Positions 24,775 through 34,439 are shown, counted from the stretch's first letter. The stretch: 38,918 nucleotides of DNA from an uncultured Bacteroidales bacterium (GCA_945870315.1 CAMBRR010000001.1:77179-116096), one strand, 5' to 3'. Notes: generated by a model not told the origin, from the sequence alone. Numbers and translations: made by a program.

Positions 24775-24913
24775 GATAACTGTCAGGAAGTATAACCAGG
24801 GAATTGACGTCCTTTTTCATAGCTTGACTGTAGACGGTAAGCGTGTCAACTTTGGCAGCAGCAATATGTATGAAATAGCAGCATAGAAAAACAAATGACA
24901 AAAAAACGTTTTT
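24775..24913 (-). pseudogene. 5' fragment of a secreted esterase-like gene, cut by the IS remnant
   Basis: About 45 in-frame codons on the minus strand read KNVFLSFVFLCCYFIHIAAA, a signal-peptide-like segment, then KVDTLTVYSQAMKK and DVNSLVILPDSY. This resembles the mature N-terminus of Bacteroidota alpha/beta-hydrolase esterases (PF00756 type), in which VILPDSY is normally followed by a catalytic domain of ~230 residues. Here the frame crosses into IS sequence and stops after PVLQQR. No ATG is visible at the 5' end, so the start may also be damaged. It lies ~33 bases downstream of the GH36-like gene in the same direction and was probably the last gene of that operon. The family assignment rests on a short stretch. 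Confidence 0.5.
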
Positions 24914-24945
24914 TGTTGTAGTTTGGCTCTGAAAAATGGAAGGCT

Positions 24946-26787
24946 TTAATATTCTATGATTACATAACCGCTCTTCGGGACGGAGACGCGTGACAGACCT
25001 GTTCGTGGAACTGGAATGCTGACCGGCTCTCCGAATACGTTGTATGCACTGCATCTGCGGGGCTTTTTCTGCAGATCAATAACCAGACCTTCTTCTCCGC
25101 TTGCATTGATTATATAGATATCCTTGTCCGGAGCACCTGCCTTTACGACCAGGCCATCCTGATACGCTGTTATTATGCGTTCATCAGTGCTCTCGGCTTC
25201 GAGAATCGGGTAGCATGCTTCCGGGTGATATGGGCGGAATTTTCCGTGGAGCAGGGTGGTACGGTGTTTCTGCGAGAAGTCGAGCCAGTGCCTGATGACT
25301 TTTGTGTGACTTTCCGGCAGGTCTCGGAGCATTACCGAATACTGAATCGTGGTGTAAAGCACAGAGAGAATAGCTCTTGCCGCATTTTCTGGTGTCTCTG
25401 CAACATTCCATTCAAGCATATCGGAATGTACGGCCGCTTTGCCGCTTGTAAGACGCAGCGTGGTCGTGCGCATACGATTGCCCTGCATATCTCCTGGACA
25501 ATCAGCCGCCCTCATCATATTGCCGTACTGGCGGATTGCCGGGCCTGTATATTCCTGTCTGAACTCAATGAGGATGTCCGGCTTGATTGCCTGAAGACGG
25601 CTGCGGATTTCCTTCATAAGCACATCAACGGCTTGAGGAAGCGATTTGATGTCCCTGCCTTCATAGTTTTCTGTTATTGCTGAATCTGTCCCTCTAAGAT
25701 AGAACTCGTCAATGAAATCAAGTTTGAAACCGTCAATATTCCATTCCTTGAGGGCCTTTTCATAAACTTCGCACAAGTAGTCCCGCACTTCCGGGAAACG
25801 CGGATCAAGTACCCACCAGTCCTGACCGCCCTTGGCGAGATATTTTCCCTGGAATTTTTCGTATGCACGGCTCTTTTCTCCCACATACGGTACTGAATAC
25901 CATATCATATACCTCATTCCCATCTCATGAACCTTACGCACATGCCCAGCCATATCCGGAAATCTGTTTCTGGACACTTCCCAATCTCCACAAAAGCTGT
26001 AGCCTTTGTTGTTGTCGTCGGTCTGCCAGCCGTCATCAAGAATTATGGTCTTCATGCCCATGGCGGAAGCAAGCCGGCACTCGGCCTCTATTTCTTTGTC
26101 GGAGACATTCTGATGGAATTGATACCAGGTGCTGTACAAGGGCGCAAATGCAGCATCGGGCACTTCGCAGTTCTCGAATCCCGCTGCGTTCGCGATCCAT
26201 TGAGAGGCATCATTCACGACATCCGCCCAGAAACGCTCACGGCTGTCGAACATGATCGAGACCTCGTAGTTGGAGAGCGGTGCTTCTGCCTGACTGAAAA
26301 AGCCCAGGACGCCGCTGAGTGCTGCTCCTTCTTCGCGTAGTCCCATGACGGCATCCACCATGCGCATGCTCTCGCTGCAGGCTACAGTCAGACTGTTTTT
26401 GTTGTTGGTGTTCATGAATGTATATAGCGGCATACTCAGGGCAAGGGCGGAACCATACCACGCCATCCATTCCGCCTTGAGCCTGCATCTGTCTATTGCA
26501 GAACGGCTGGCCCAAAGATGATGGGCATCCTTTTGCGGGCATTCAAAAGAAAGTTCGAAGCGGGCGGGAACACTCGGGACTGTGGCATTCATAGAAATAT
26601 GCACAATCTCACAGGAGTCCTTTTCTTCAAGAGTCATATCAAACTTCCAATTTCCGGCCTCGGGGCAGGAAAGGGTTAGCTCCCCGACGCTTTTTGTGGT
26701 TATTGACCGGGAAAAAGCCGACACGGCCCTACAACCAATACCCATAAGAAACAGTGCAGTTATTGCAAAATAATATATCCTTTTCAT
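24946..26787 (-). CDS. GH36-like alpha-galactosidase, exported
   Basis: A ~613-residue glycoside hydrolase of clan GH-D. N-terminal MKRIYYFAITALFLMGIGC is a signal peptide with a possible, weak lipobox (Cys 19); an alternative ATG lies at 26799. Residues ~25-190 form the beta-sandwich domain, followed by a TIM barrel with STWYQFHQNV (~230), TIILDDGWQTDDNN (~255), DGFKLDFIDEFY with the nucleophile Asp near 354, and EFRQEYTGPAIRQYGNMMRAADCPGD (broken) with the acid/base Asp near 428. A C-terminal beta domain ends at VIIEY. It would release terminal alpha-galactose (or a related alpha-sugar) from oligosaccharides. It follows the GH3 gene by 87 bases. In the gap GTCCC/GGGAC (26804-26821) could form a small hairpin. 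Confidence 0.85.
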   Translation of the reverse strand: MKRIYYFAITALFLMGIGCRAVSAFSRSITTKSVGELTLSCPEAGNWKFDMTLEEKDSCEIVHISMNATVPSVPARFELSFECPQKDAHHLWASRSAIDRCRLKAEWMAWYGSALALSMPLYTFMNTNNKNSLTVACSESMRMVDAVMGLREEGAALSGVLGFFSQAEAPLSNYEVSIMFDSRERFWADVVNDASQWIANAAGFENCEVPDAAFAPLYSTWYQFHQNVSDKEIEAECRLASAMGMKTIILDDGWQTDDNNKGYSFCGDWEVSRNRFPDMAGHVRKVHEMGMRYMIWYSVPYVGEKSRAYEKFQGKYLAKGGQDWWVLDPRFPEVRDYLCEVYEKALKEWNIDGFKLDFIDEFYLRGTDSAITENYEGRDIKSLPQAVDVLMKEIRSRLQAIKPDILIEFRQEYTGPAIRQYGNMMRAADCPGDMQGNRMRTTTLRLTSGKAAVHSDMLEWNVAETPENAARAILSVLYTTIQYSVMLRDLPESHTKVIRHWLDFSQKHRTTLLHGKFRPYHPEACYPILEAESTDERIITAYQDGLVVKAGAPDKDIYIINASGEEGLVIDLQKKPRRCSAYNVFGEPVSIPVPRTGLSRVSVPKSGYVIIEY

Positions 26788-26874
26788 AAATCGATACATT
26801 GTTGTCCCGTTAAAATGGGACGGGTTAAAAATTAAATTGGATCTTTGACGTTGTTGAAAATTGTCCTACAACCT

Positions 26875-29241
26875 TTATTCTTCAATGTTTTTCTCTGCCC
26901 AGACTTTAGTTTCGCAGCAATGCAGAAGGGCGTGCAGTTCGCCGACCGAAAGGATGAAGTTTCCTTTTTCGAGAGTCCACTGCTCATTGTAGTTGACAAA
27001 TGCGAGAGCATTTGCACTCAATCTTATGGTCAAGGTTTTTGTTTCGCCCGGAGCGAGGCTGACTTTGTCGAATCCGCGAAGCCTGCGCACATCCGGAGTC
27101 GAAGAAGCATAGAGGTCAGAAGAATACAGGAGCACGCTCTCCCTGCCCCTAACGGATCCGGTGTTGGTCACATTGACGGTCACGATGATTTCGTCTCCTG
27201 CCTTGAATTGAAGCATATCTCCTTCGGCAACAGTACCATCCGTTCCCTTAACAGTCCGGCCCGCCACAGAAACATTCATATCTGTATATGCGAATGAAGT
27301 ATAGCTGAGGCCATGTCCGAAAGGCCATTGCACATCCATTGTGGCGTTGTAGTTGTATACACCCTCCATTGTGCCGACCTGCTCGCATGGTTTGTAGTCG
27401 TAGGTCGCCGGTTTGTTCACATATTTCGGATATGTGAAAGGCAGACGTCCGCTGAAATTCTCCTCTCCTGACAGGAGAGCAGCCAAAGCGTCACCTCCGA
27501 AATTGCCAGGAAGCATGACATCCACCACAGCTGAAGTCAATGGCTCTATATCGCTGATTATGCGCGGACGTCCCTCATTCAGAACCAGCACAATCGGCTT
27601 GCCCGTTCTGGCGAGTCTGCGCACCAGAGTCTTTTGGTTTTCGGAAAGGTTGAGGTCGTTGATGTTACCCGGTGTCTCGCAGTAGGAGTTTTCGCCGACG
27701 CAACATACAATTACATCCGCCATCTTGGCCGCATCCACTACCGCATTGATATCAGAAACTTTTTCTTCCTTCCAGTCGTCCCATTCTGAACTTGCATATT
27801 CTACTCCGGGAACATAGTCAACATTCCTGAATTTGGACCGCATGGCCTCTAAAATGGTGTTGTACTTGCCAGTGAATTTTTCCCGCGAAGCGGCATTGCC
27901 CTGCCACGTATATGACCAGCCTCCGTTCAGGGTACGCATGGAATGTGCGTTTGGACCTGTGAGAAGTATTCGTGCGGATTTGGATAGCGGAAGCACTCCG
28001 TCGTTTTTCAAAAGTACTTCAGACTCTACGGCAGCCCTATATGCCTTCTTAATATGAGCAGCACTCCCGAATTCAGGATAATCCTCAAAAGACGAGTCCG
28101 GCGCATCGAACAGTCCGAGACGATATTTGAGCCGAAGGACCCTGCGTACGGCATCGTCAATTCTCGACATAGGTACTTCTCCTTCATGTACAAGATCAAT
28201 AAGATCGGTGCAGAACTGAGTTTCGTATGGCACCATAGCCATATCAATCCCTGCATTGATTGCAAGTTTCACTGCCTCTTTCTTTGAAGATGCCACTTTG
28301 TCACGAGTGTAGAGGTTGTAGATGTCGGCCCAGTCTGTTACAATCACTCCGTCCCAATTCAAATCCTTCTTGACCCAGTCCGTCAGAAGCTCGGTATTGC
28401 AGTGGAAAGGCATCCCGTTGTCGCTGGCGGAATTGACCATAAGTGTGAGCACTCCGGCCTTGAGGGTCTGTTTGAATGGTTCGAAGAATTTTTCCCTAAG
28501 CTGTGAACGAGAAATGGAGGATGGAGTGCGGTCTTGTCCGGAAACAGGAGCTCCATAGCCCATATAATGCTTTCCACAGGCTGCAATATGGTATTTGTCC
28601 AAATGGTTTGGATCATTGCCCTGCAGTCCAAGAACTTCGGCCTTTCCCATCTCCGCATTAACATAAACATCCTCCCCGAAACTCTCCCAAAGTCTCGGCC
28701 AGGCTGAATTGCGTCCCAAATCCATGGTGGGGCTGAAGGTCCATGGCACTGATGCGGCGCGGCTCTCGTATGCTGTAACCTCTCCCATGTTGTAGGCGTG
28801 AGCCCTGTCGAAAGTGGCTGCAATATTCAACTCCTGAGGGAAAAGAATCCCTCCGTTAATATATGTTGTCCCGTGTACATGGTCCAGTCCGTATATGGCA
28901 GGAATTCCCATTGCGTCTATGGATACGTCATTGATTGCCATGATCATGGAATTATACACATGCGGGTCCTCTGCCATCCCGTCAGGTGCATTGATGAACG
29001 AACCCACTTTGTATCTGCGGATCAGCTCTTCTCCTTCCTTCGTCAACTTTCCTTTGTCACAGACTGCGGTAATGTTGAGCTGTGTCATCTGCCCGACTTT
29101 CTCCTCCAAAGTCATTTCTGCGAGCTTCTTTGCAACTTTATTTTCAAGTTCCATATCCGTTTCAATAGCCGGTTTGGAACCATTCCGGCATCCGCATACA
29201 CACATGGCGAAGACCATGGCAAAGAGTAGTGTTTTATTCAT
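26875..29241 (-). CDS. GH3 beta-glucosidase-like lipoprotein (BoGH3B-like)
   Basis: A 788-residue glycoside hydrolase family 3 enzyme. MNKTLLFAMVFAMCVCGC is a lipoprotein signal. The N-terminal TIM barrel shows YGLDHVHGTTYINGG (~105), GKHYMGYGAPVSGQDRTPSS (~220) and VIVTDWADIYNL with the probable nucleophile Asp near residue 302. The second alpha/beta domain has VLLTGPNAHSMRTLNGGWSY-like sequence, CVGENSYCETPGN (~520) and LNEGRPRIISDI. The last ~130 residues are a fibronectin III-like domain. From memory the sequence resembles GH3 enzymes of xyloglucan loci closely, so an exo-beta-glucosidase is likely, but beta-xylosidase activity cannot be excluded. It is the first gene of the minus arm. 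Confidence 0.92.
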   Translation of the reverse strand: MNKTLLFAMVFAMCVCGCRNGSKPAIETDMELENKVAKKLAEMTLEEKVGQMTQLNITAVCDKGKLTKEGEELIRRYKVGSFINAPDGMAEDPHVYNSMIMAINDVSIDAMGIPAIYGLDHVHGTTYINGGILFPQELNIAATFDRAHAYNMGEVTAYESRAASVPWTFSPTMDLGRNSAWPRLWESFGEDVYVNAEMGKAEVLGLQGNDPNHLDKYHIAACGKHYMGYGAPVSGQDRTPSSISRSQLREKFFEPFKQTLKAGVLTLMVNSASDNGMPFHCNTELLTDWVKKDLNWDGVIVTDWADIYNLYTRDKVASSKKEAVKLAINAGIDMAMVPYETQFCTDLIDLVHEGEVPMSRIDDAVRRVLRLKYRLGLFDAPDSSFEDYPEFGSAAHIKKAYRAAVESEVLLKNDGVLPLSKSARILLTGPNAHSMRTLNGGWSYTWQGNAASREKFTGKYNTILEAMRSKFRNVDYVPGVEYASSEWDDWKEEKVSDINAVVDAAKMADVIVCCVGENSYCETPGNINDLNLSENQKTLVRRLARTGKPIVLVLNEGRPRIISDIEPLTSAVVDVMLPGNFGGDALAALLSGEENFSGRLPFTYPKYVNKPATYDYKPCEQVGTMEGVYNYNATMDVQWPFGHGLSYTSFAYTDMNVSVAGRTVKGTDGTVAEGDMLQFKAGDEIIVTVNVTNTGSVRGRESVLLYSSDLYASSTPDVRRLRGFDKVSLAPGETKTLTIRLSANALAFVNYNEQWTLEKGNFILSVGELHALLHCCETKVWAEKNIEE

Positions 29242-29281
29242 ATTTTCTGTGCTTTATAATTTCTCTGTAATTTCGAGGTCT

Positions 29282-29324
29282 ACAATAAAGACAAATGACT
29301 CGGCCGAACCCACAATGGAAAGCT
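29282..29324 (-). promoter_or_regulatory. promoter/operator of the GH3-GH36 arm
   Basis: Read on the minus strand, three blocks occur: AGCTTTCC (29324-29317), GTGGGTT (29313-29307) and TGTCTTTATTGT (29293-29282). The same three blocks with the same offsets (0, 11, 31) stand in front of susC on the other strand. The last block ends about 40 bases before the GH3 ATG. The pattern differs from TAnnTTTG, so an alternative sigma factor or an activator site is likely. Confidence 0.65.
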
Positions 29325-29351
29325 TTTTTATAATTGAATAAAAATATTTTG

Positions 29352-29394
29352 AGCTTTCTTCCGTGGGTTTGAATGTCTGAAATGTCTTTATTGT
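29352..29394 (+). promoter_or_regulatory. promoter/operator of the susCD arm
   Basis: AGCTTTCT (29352-29359), GTGGGTT (29363-29369) and TGTCTTTATTGT (29383-29394) on the plus strand are the mirror copy of the site at 29282-29324. The last block ends 18 bases before the susC ATG, giving a very short leader. Confidence 0.65.
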
Positions 29395-29412
29395 GTATGA
29401 ATAATTAAAAAC

Positions 29413-32400
29413 ATGAAAAACCACATTTCACTAAACAAACCACTTTTTTACGCCGTATGGCTATGCCTGTGTTTTGCGCTGTCATTTCCTGTGACGGCTT
29501 CTGCCCAGGATGTGAAAGTGAGTATCGATGTCAGTCAGCAATCGCTGGAAACGGTGCTGACGCTGCTTGAACAGCAGTCAGAATACCGCTTTTTCTACAA
29601 CAACGACCAGGTTTCGGGAAAAACTCCTGTCACAATAAATGTTAAAGACGAGCCATTGTCGGCTGTCCTCAAAAAGATTCTGCCGGAGCGCAATCTCACT
29701 TATAGGGTCGTCAGACAGCAGATTATCCTCTCAAATGTAAAAAGTGCGGTATCCGCTGGAAAAATCATCGTCCGTGGCCGTGTCACGGATACTGAAGGAG
29801 AGCCTCTTGTGGGAGTGGCGGTAACTTCCGGGAAAACAGGCGCCACGACAGATATTGACGGATATTATTCTATTGAGGTTACGGCAGGTGCCACTTTGAC
29901 TTATTCTTATTTGGGTTTCAAAACGGTAAATAAAAAAGTCCAGTCCGATACTTCCGGACTTGATGTCGTGATGACGGCGGATTCCGAGCTCCTTGACGAC
30001 GTTGTGGTAATCGGCTACGGTACAATGGATAAAAAGGAACTGACGTCAGCCATCAGCCACATTGGCGAAAAAGAATTTCTGACCGTCAGTTCCTCCGACC
30101 CGGCGGCTCTCATCAAAGGCAAAGTGCCCGGTGTGTCTATAGTAAACACAGGGGCTGCCGATCCGAACGTCACTTCAAGTATTCAGATCCGTGGCGTAAA
30201 CTCCCGTCAGGCCGGACTTTCACCGCTTGTCGTAATTGATGGTGTCGCAGGCGGCAGCCTTCAGAATGTCAATCCGAATGATATTGCCTCTTTCGATGTC
30301 CTGAAGGATGGAGCTGCGTCTGCAATTTACGGTACGAGAGGTGCGAACGGAGTGATTCTCGTCACCACAAAAAAAGGAAGCAAAGACGGTCAGTTGCACA
30401 CAAACTATTCTATGACAGTTTCTTTTGATAAAATGATCAAAGAACTCGATATGATGAATGCCGCTGATTTCCGTAAGGTGCGCCTTGCCTGGGGAGGCAC
30501 TCAGACAGATCTCGGGGGCAATTATGATTGGCTTGACGGAGTGAGCCGCATGGGCTTTTCCCACAAGCATACCGTCAGTCTGGCAGGTGGAAAGGCAAAT
30601 ACCAACTATCGTGTGAGTGTCGACTACCGGAATGCCAATGGTATTGACTTGCGTTCAAATAGGGAAGAATACGGAGGACGTGCCTCAATTACGCATACAA
30701 CCAAAGGCGGCTTGTTCACCTTCAGCGCGAATATTGCACCAAGAGTTGTCTCTAGTGACAATTCTGATTGGAGCGTATTCAGACTTGCCATTGAAGCGAA
30801 TCCTACAACTCCGCTTATGGATCCGAATGACCCGTCAATGTACTATAATTTCATGGGGCAGTCTGCAGGACAAAACCCGGTGGAACTTCAGAAGCTGGTC
30901 AAGTCGCACGCTGATATGCGTATGCTTGACTGGGATGCCACGGCAAAACTCAATCTTTTGCCCCTGCTTTTCAAAGACCCTTCAATTCCCGTTTCACTCA
31001 ATACTCAGCTTACTTTTGCAGACAGGCAATATACCTACGACAAATCCAGTTTTACACCCTCCAATACCACTATTTCAGTCAATAGCGGACATGCAGGTTC
31101 GGCTTCCCGTGCAAGTGAGGTGGAGAAGATGTACCAGTTTGAATGGCTGACGAATTTTTCCGGCCAGTTCGGCAGAAACAACGTTAAGGCAATGCTCGGT
31201 TACAGCTATGCCTATTGGCAGAACAGCGGATTCAGCGCCACCAATTCGGATTTTGCGAACGATGGTACAACATCTGACAATCTCGGCTCCGGTGATTATG
31301 CTGCTGAAGAAGGCATTATAGGTATGGACAGCTACCGTAATGACAGCAAACTCATTTCATTTTTCGGCCGTGTAAGTTATGATTGGGACGGGAAGTATTT
31401 CGCTACCGCTTCTCTTCGTCACGAAGGCTCGTCGAAATTCGGAGCAAAACACAAATGGGGAAATTTCCCGGCTTTCTCGGCAGGATGGCGAATCAGTCAG
31501 GAATCATTTATGGATGGTGTACGTTCCTGGCTCAACGAACTTAAAATACGTGCGGACTACGGTGTAACAGGTAATCAGGATTTCAGCAGCTATCAGTCCA
31601 TACCGACGATGAAAGGTTTCGGACATTATCTTATCGACGGCAAATTCGTCCAGATATGGGCTACCGAGAACAATGTCAATCCCGATCTGCATTGGGAGAA
31701 GAGCAAGAACTGGAATATTGGCATTGATTTTTCGTTCCTTGACAACCGCATAGGAGGTTCGCTCAACTATTATAACCGCCGGACAGAAGACCTTTTGGGT
31801 ACATACAATGTGGCTGTACCTCCTTTCGTGCATGTGACTGCCATTGTCAATGTGGGTACGATGTCAAATCAGGGCTTCGAGTTCGAGCTTGATTTCACTC
31901 CTGTAAAAACGAGGGACTTCAGCTATGATTTCAATGTGATAGGTTCGACCAACAAGAACAAATTCATCAGTTTCAGCAATTCTGACTATATCGGAGAAGA
32001 CTACTATGATGAAGTCGGGGTCGAAGGCCCGTTCTTGGGCTATTATCTCCAGCGTATCGAAGTGGGGCAGCCCGTCGGCAACTTTTATATGTGGCGTTAT
32101 GCCGGAATCAACGATGCGGGCGAGTGGATGGTCTATGACAGGGAAGGTGATGTTATACCAATAGCACTTGCCACCGAGGAGGACCGGACAATTGTCGGTA
32201 ATGGCCTGCCGAAATTCAATCTCTCCACGACCCATACTTTCCGTTATAGGAATTTCGACTTGTCTCTGTTCTTCAGGGGTGCTTTCGGATTCAATATCTT
32301 CAATATCCACGATTATTATTACGGTACACGCAAGTTCAGCGGAAATGTGCTTAGAAAGGCTTTCAGCAAGAATTTCGCCATCAGTCCCACTTCATCCCAT

Positions 32401-32667
32401 GCGGTTACGGACTACTTTCTTGAGCGCGGTGACTATTTCAAGCTTGACCAGCTGACTTTGGGCTATACGTTCAAAACTGACAAGTGCCGCTTCTTCGAAG
32501 GTGTCCGTGTCTATGGTACTGTCAATAATGTATTTACTTTGACCAAGTTCTCGGGGGTAGACCCTTCAACCTACAATGTGAATGGTCTGACGCCCGGCGC
32601 TTCCGGTACGCGTACTTATTATCCTAGTACAAGACAGTTCATTCTTGGCGTTCATGTGGATTTTTAA
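29413..32667 (+). CDS. SusC-like TonB-dependent transporter with STN domain
   Basis: A 1084-residue outer-membrane importer for glycan fragments, working with the SusD lipoprotein that follows. Signal peptide residues 1-31 (FALSFPVTASA). Residues ~34-107 are an STN domain (VSIDVSQQSLETVLTLLEQ, FFYNNDQVSG), the periplasmic signalling domain of transporters that control ECF sigma/anti-sigma pairs. Residues ~117-195 are the carboxypeptidase-like beta-sandwich typical of SusC (GRVTDTEGEPLVGVAVTS). The plug starts DDVVVIGYGTMDKKELTSAI near 196 and contains the SusC signature IYGTRGANGVILVTTKKG near 310. The barrel fills the remainder and ends FILGVHVDF with a C-terminal Phe. The SusD start lies 19 bases downstream. 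Confidence 0.96.
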   Translation: MKNHISLNKPLFYAVWLCLCFALSFPVTASAQDVKVSIDVSQQSLETVLTLLEQQSEYRFFYNNDQVSGKTPVTINVKDEPLSAVLKKILPERNLTYRVVRQQIILSNVKSAVSAGKIIVRGRVTDTEGEPLVGVAVTSGKTGATTDIDGYYSIEVTAGATLTYSYLGFKTVNKKVQSDTSGLDVVMTADSELLDDVVVIGYGTMDKKELTSAISHIGEKEFLTVSSSDPAALIKGKVPGVSIVNTGAADPNVTSSIQIRGVNSRQAGLSPLVVIDGVAGGSLQNVNPNDIASFDVLKDGAASAIYGTRGANGVILVTTKKGSKDGQLHTNYSMTVSFDKMIKELDMMNAADFRKVRLAWGGTQTDLGGNYDWLDGVSRMGFSHKHTVSLAGGKANTNYRVSVDYRNANGIDLRSNREEYGGRASITHTTKGGLFTFSANIAPRVVSSDNSDWSVFRLAIEANPTTPLMDPNDPSMYYNFMGQSAGQNPVELQKLVKSHADMRMLDWDATAKLNLLPLLFKDPSIPVSLNTQLTFADRQYTYDKSSFTPSNTTISVNSGHAGSASRASEVEKMYQFEWLTNFSGQFGRNNVKAMLGYSYAYWQNSGFSATNSDFANDGTTSDNLGSGDYAAEEGIIGMDSYRNDSKLISFFGRVSYDWDGKYFATASLRHEGSSKFGAKHKWGNFPAFSAGWRISQESFMDGVRSWLNELKIRADYGVTGNQDFSSYQSIPTMKGFGHYLIDGKFVQIWATENNVNPDLHWEKSKNWNIGIDFSFLDNRIGGSLNYYNRRTEDLLGTYNVAVPPFVHVTAIVNVGTMSNQGFEFELDFTPVKTRDFSYDFNVIGSTNKNKFISFSNSDYIGEDYYDEVGVEGPFLGYYLQRIEVGQPVGNFYMWRYAGINDAGEWMVYDREGDVIPIALATEEDRTIVGNGLPKFNLSTTHTFRYRNFDLSLFFRGAFGFNIFNIHDYYYGTRKFSGNVLRKAFSKNFAISPTSSHAVTDYFLERGDYFKLDQLTLGYTFKTDKCRFFEGVRVYGTVNNVFTLTKFSGVDPSTYNVNGLTPGASGTRTYYPSTRQFILGVHVDF

Positions 32668-32686
32668 TATTAAGTGTCAATCGAAT

Positions 32687-34420
32687 ATGAAATTCATAAA
32701 AAATATATTATCAGTGATGGTTTTCTGCACCGTCATAGCCGGATGCACGAACCTGGACGAGACGCTCTACAGCTCCGTTGGAAGGGACAACTATTACCAT
32801 AGTGCGCTTGATGTCAAACGTGTGGTTTTCCGTCCCTTTGAACACGCATATTGGTCAGTAACACAGTTCCATACTCCTCAGGAGTTGACTGCCGACCAGC
32901 TTATTACTCCACAGCGTGACGGCTGGTGGGATGACAGCGGAGTCTGGCGTACTCTCCAGTATCACCAATATGACCAGTATGCCACTTACTACACCTACAT
33001 CGGCAATATGTGGATTGCCGGTTTTCAGGGAGTGGGAGAATGTAATTTCGTCATCGAAGAACTTGAAAGACTGAAGCCGGAGGATTTCGGTCTGACCAGG
33101 GCCGAGTTCGACAATTACACTTCGCAGGCCCGTGCCCTGCGGGCATGGTTCTATATAAAGCTATTTGACAATTTCCGGAATATCCCGATCTGGACTGATT
33201 TCAGCAAATCCCTTCCGAAAGATATAAAACAGGCCAAACCGGCGGATACATTTAAGTTCATAGAAAAAGAACTTCTCGAATGTCTTGAACTTATTGAGGA
33301 AAAACACAGTCTCGGCACTCAGGCAAGTCTGGAGGGCAGATGGACAAAAGCCGGAGTTGCGGCTTTGCTGGTGCGCCTGTATCTTAACGCGGAGGTGTGG
33401 ATCGGAGTGGACCGCTATTCTGATTGCGAAAAATATGCTCAGAAGATTCTCAACGGGGAATATGGCCCATATAAGGTCGAAGACCGCTGGGATGCAATTT
33501 TTGACTGGAACAATGACACAAGCGATGAAATGCTGTTCGGCTTTCCTTCAGCCGGAGGCTATACCTATTGGGCCTTCCAGCAGTCAACACATTGGTGTAC
33601 GGTGCCTCATGGCTCCAATAAATATTTCGGAGATGTCAAATGCAACGCCGGTCCGCACAACTCGCAGTATGCCTGCTCTCCAAGCTATGACCTTGACGGT
33701 AACCTCTATAAATATGACCTTGGAATGACGGTGAACAAATTCCGCAAGTATCCGGACGACTGCAGACTGGTGAAATATCGCAATCTCGGCAACAGTCAGC
33801 GCGAAGGTATGTTCGTGTATGGCTATCTCGAATATGAGGAAGGAGGCTTGACAAAGCGTTGTACCGCTACGGGACAGAATTATACTATCTATATTCGGGA
33901 TGCCGTCGGACCTTTCCACGATTTGGCTCCGGAACAGTGGCCAAGCAAAAAAGAAAGCAATCTTACTACCGGTGATCACAATTCCGGTTGGCACTTTGCA
34001 AAATATCCTTTCTATCCGGACGGTGACAAAGGACAGCTCGAAAGTGATTATGCGGAAATAAGGCTTCCTGAGATTATCTATTCTTTGGCTGAATGCAAGT
34101 TGCGTAATGGAGATACTGAGGCTGCAGGCAAATTGTTGAATTCTGTACGCAGACGTTACTATCCTGAAGCAGATTACGGCACTGTGCTTTATGCTCCTGA
34201 GGGAACCGCAAAACTTGACATGGGTGAAATGCTTGACGAATGGGGGCGTGAATTCCTTGCAGAGGGCCGTAGACGTACAGACCTTATCCGTTTCGGTAAA
34301 TTCTCGACAGGCCGCTGGTGGGACAAGACTCCGGATGCGGACGACCATTATCAGATTTTCCCGTTGACTACACAAGTGCTCAGCACCAACAGCAATCTGA
34401 AACAGAACCCGGGCTATTAA
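32687..34420 (+). CDS. SusD-like surface glycan-binding lipoprotein
   Basis: A ~577-residue partner of SusC that caps the transporter on the cell surface. The ATG at 32687 begins MKFIKNILSVMVFCTVIAGC, a lipoprotein signal with Cys at residue 20; an earlier in-frame ATG at 32645 lies inside susC and would bury the signal. Family landmarks are FDNYTSQARALRAWFYIKLFDNF (broken; the TPR helix 1 region at ~145-165), WTKAGVAALLVRLYLNAE at ~222, the RLPEIIYSLAECKLRNGD helix at ~460, EWGREFLAEGRRRTDLIRFG at ~525, and the C-terminal NSNLKQNPGY, the classic SusD end. The substrate is not readable from sequence. Confidence 0.95.
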   Translation: MKFIKNILSVMVFCTVIAGCTNLDETLYSSVGRDNYYHSALDVKRVVFRPFEHAYWSVTQFHTPQELTADQLITPQRDGWWDDSGVWRTLQYHQYDQYATYYTYIGNMWIAGFQGVGECNFVIEELERLKPEDFGLTRAEFDNYTSQARALRAWFYIKLFDNFRNIPIWTDFSKSLPKDIKQAKPADTFKFIEKELLECLELIEEKHSLGTQASLEGRWTKAGVAALLVRLYLNAEVWIGVDRYSDCEKYAQKILNGEYGPYKVEDRWDAIFDWNNDTSDEMLFGFPSAGGYTYWAFQQSTHWCTVPHGSNKYFGDVKCNAGPHNSQYACSPSYDLDGNLYKYDLGMTVNKFRKYPDDCRLVKYRNLGNSQREGMFVYGYLEYEEGGLTKRCTATGQNYTIYIRDAVGPFHDLAPEQWPSKKESNLTTGDHNSGWHFAKYPFYPDGDKGQLESDYAEIRLPEIIYSLAECKLRNGDTEAAGKLLNSVRRRYYPEADYGTVLYAPEGTAKLDMGEMLDEWGREFLAEGRRRTDLIRFGKFSTGRWWDKTPDADDHYQIFPLTTQVLSTNSNLKQNPGY

Positions 34421-34439
34421 TTGAAAAATTAACATCAAA

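Noticed and set aside
24755..25054. A 99-residue protein as a complete gene
   Set aside because: The reading frame contains the esterase-like start, but the upstream part overlaps the GH36-like gene, has no proper start after it, and ends in IS sequence; it is better read as a gene fragment.
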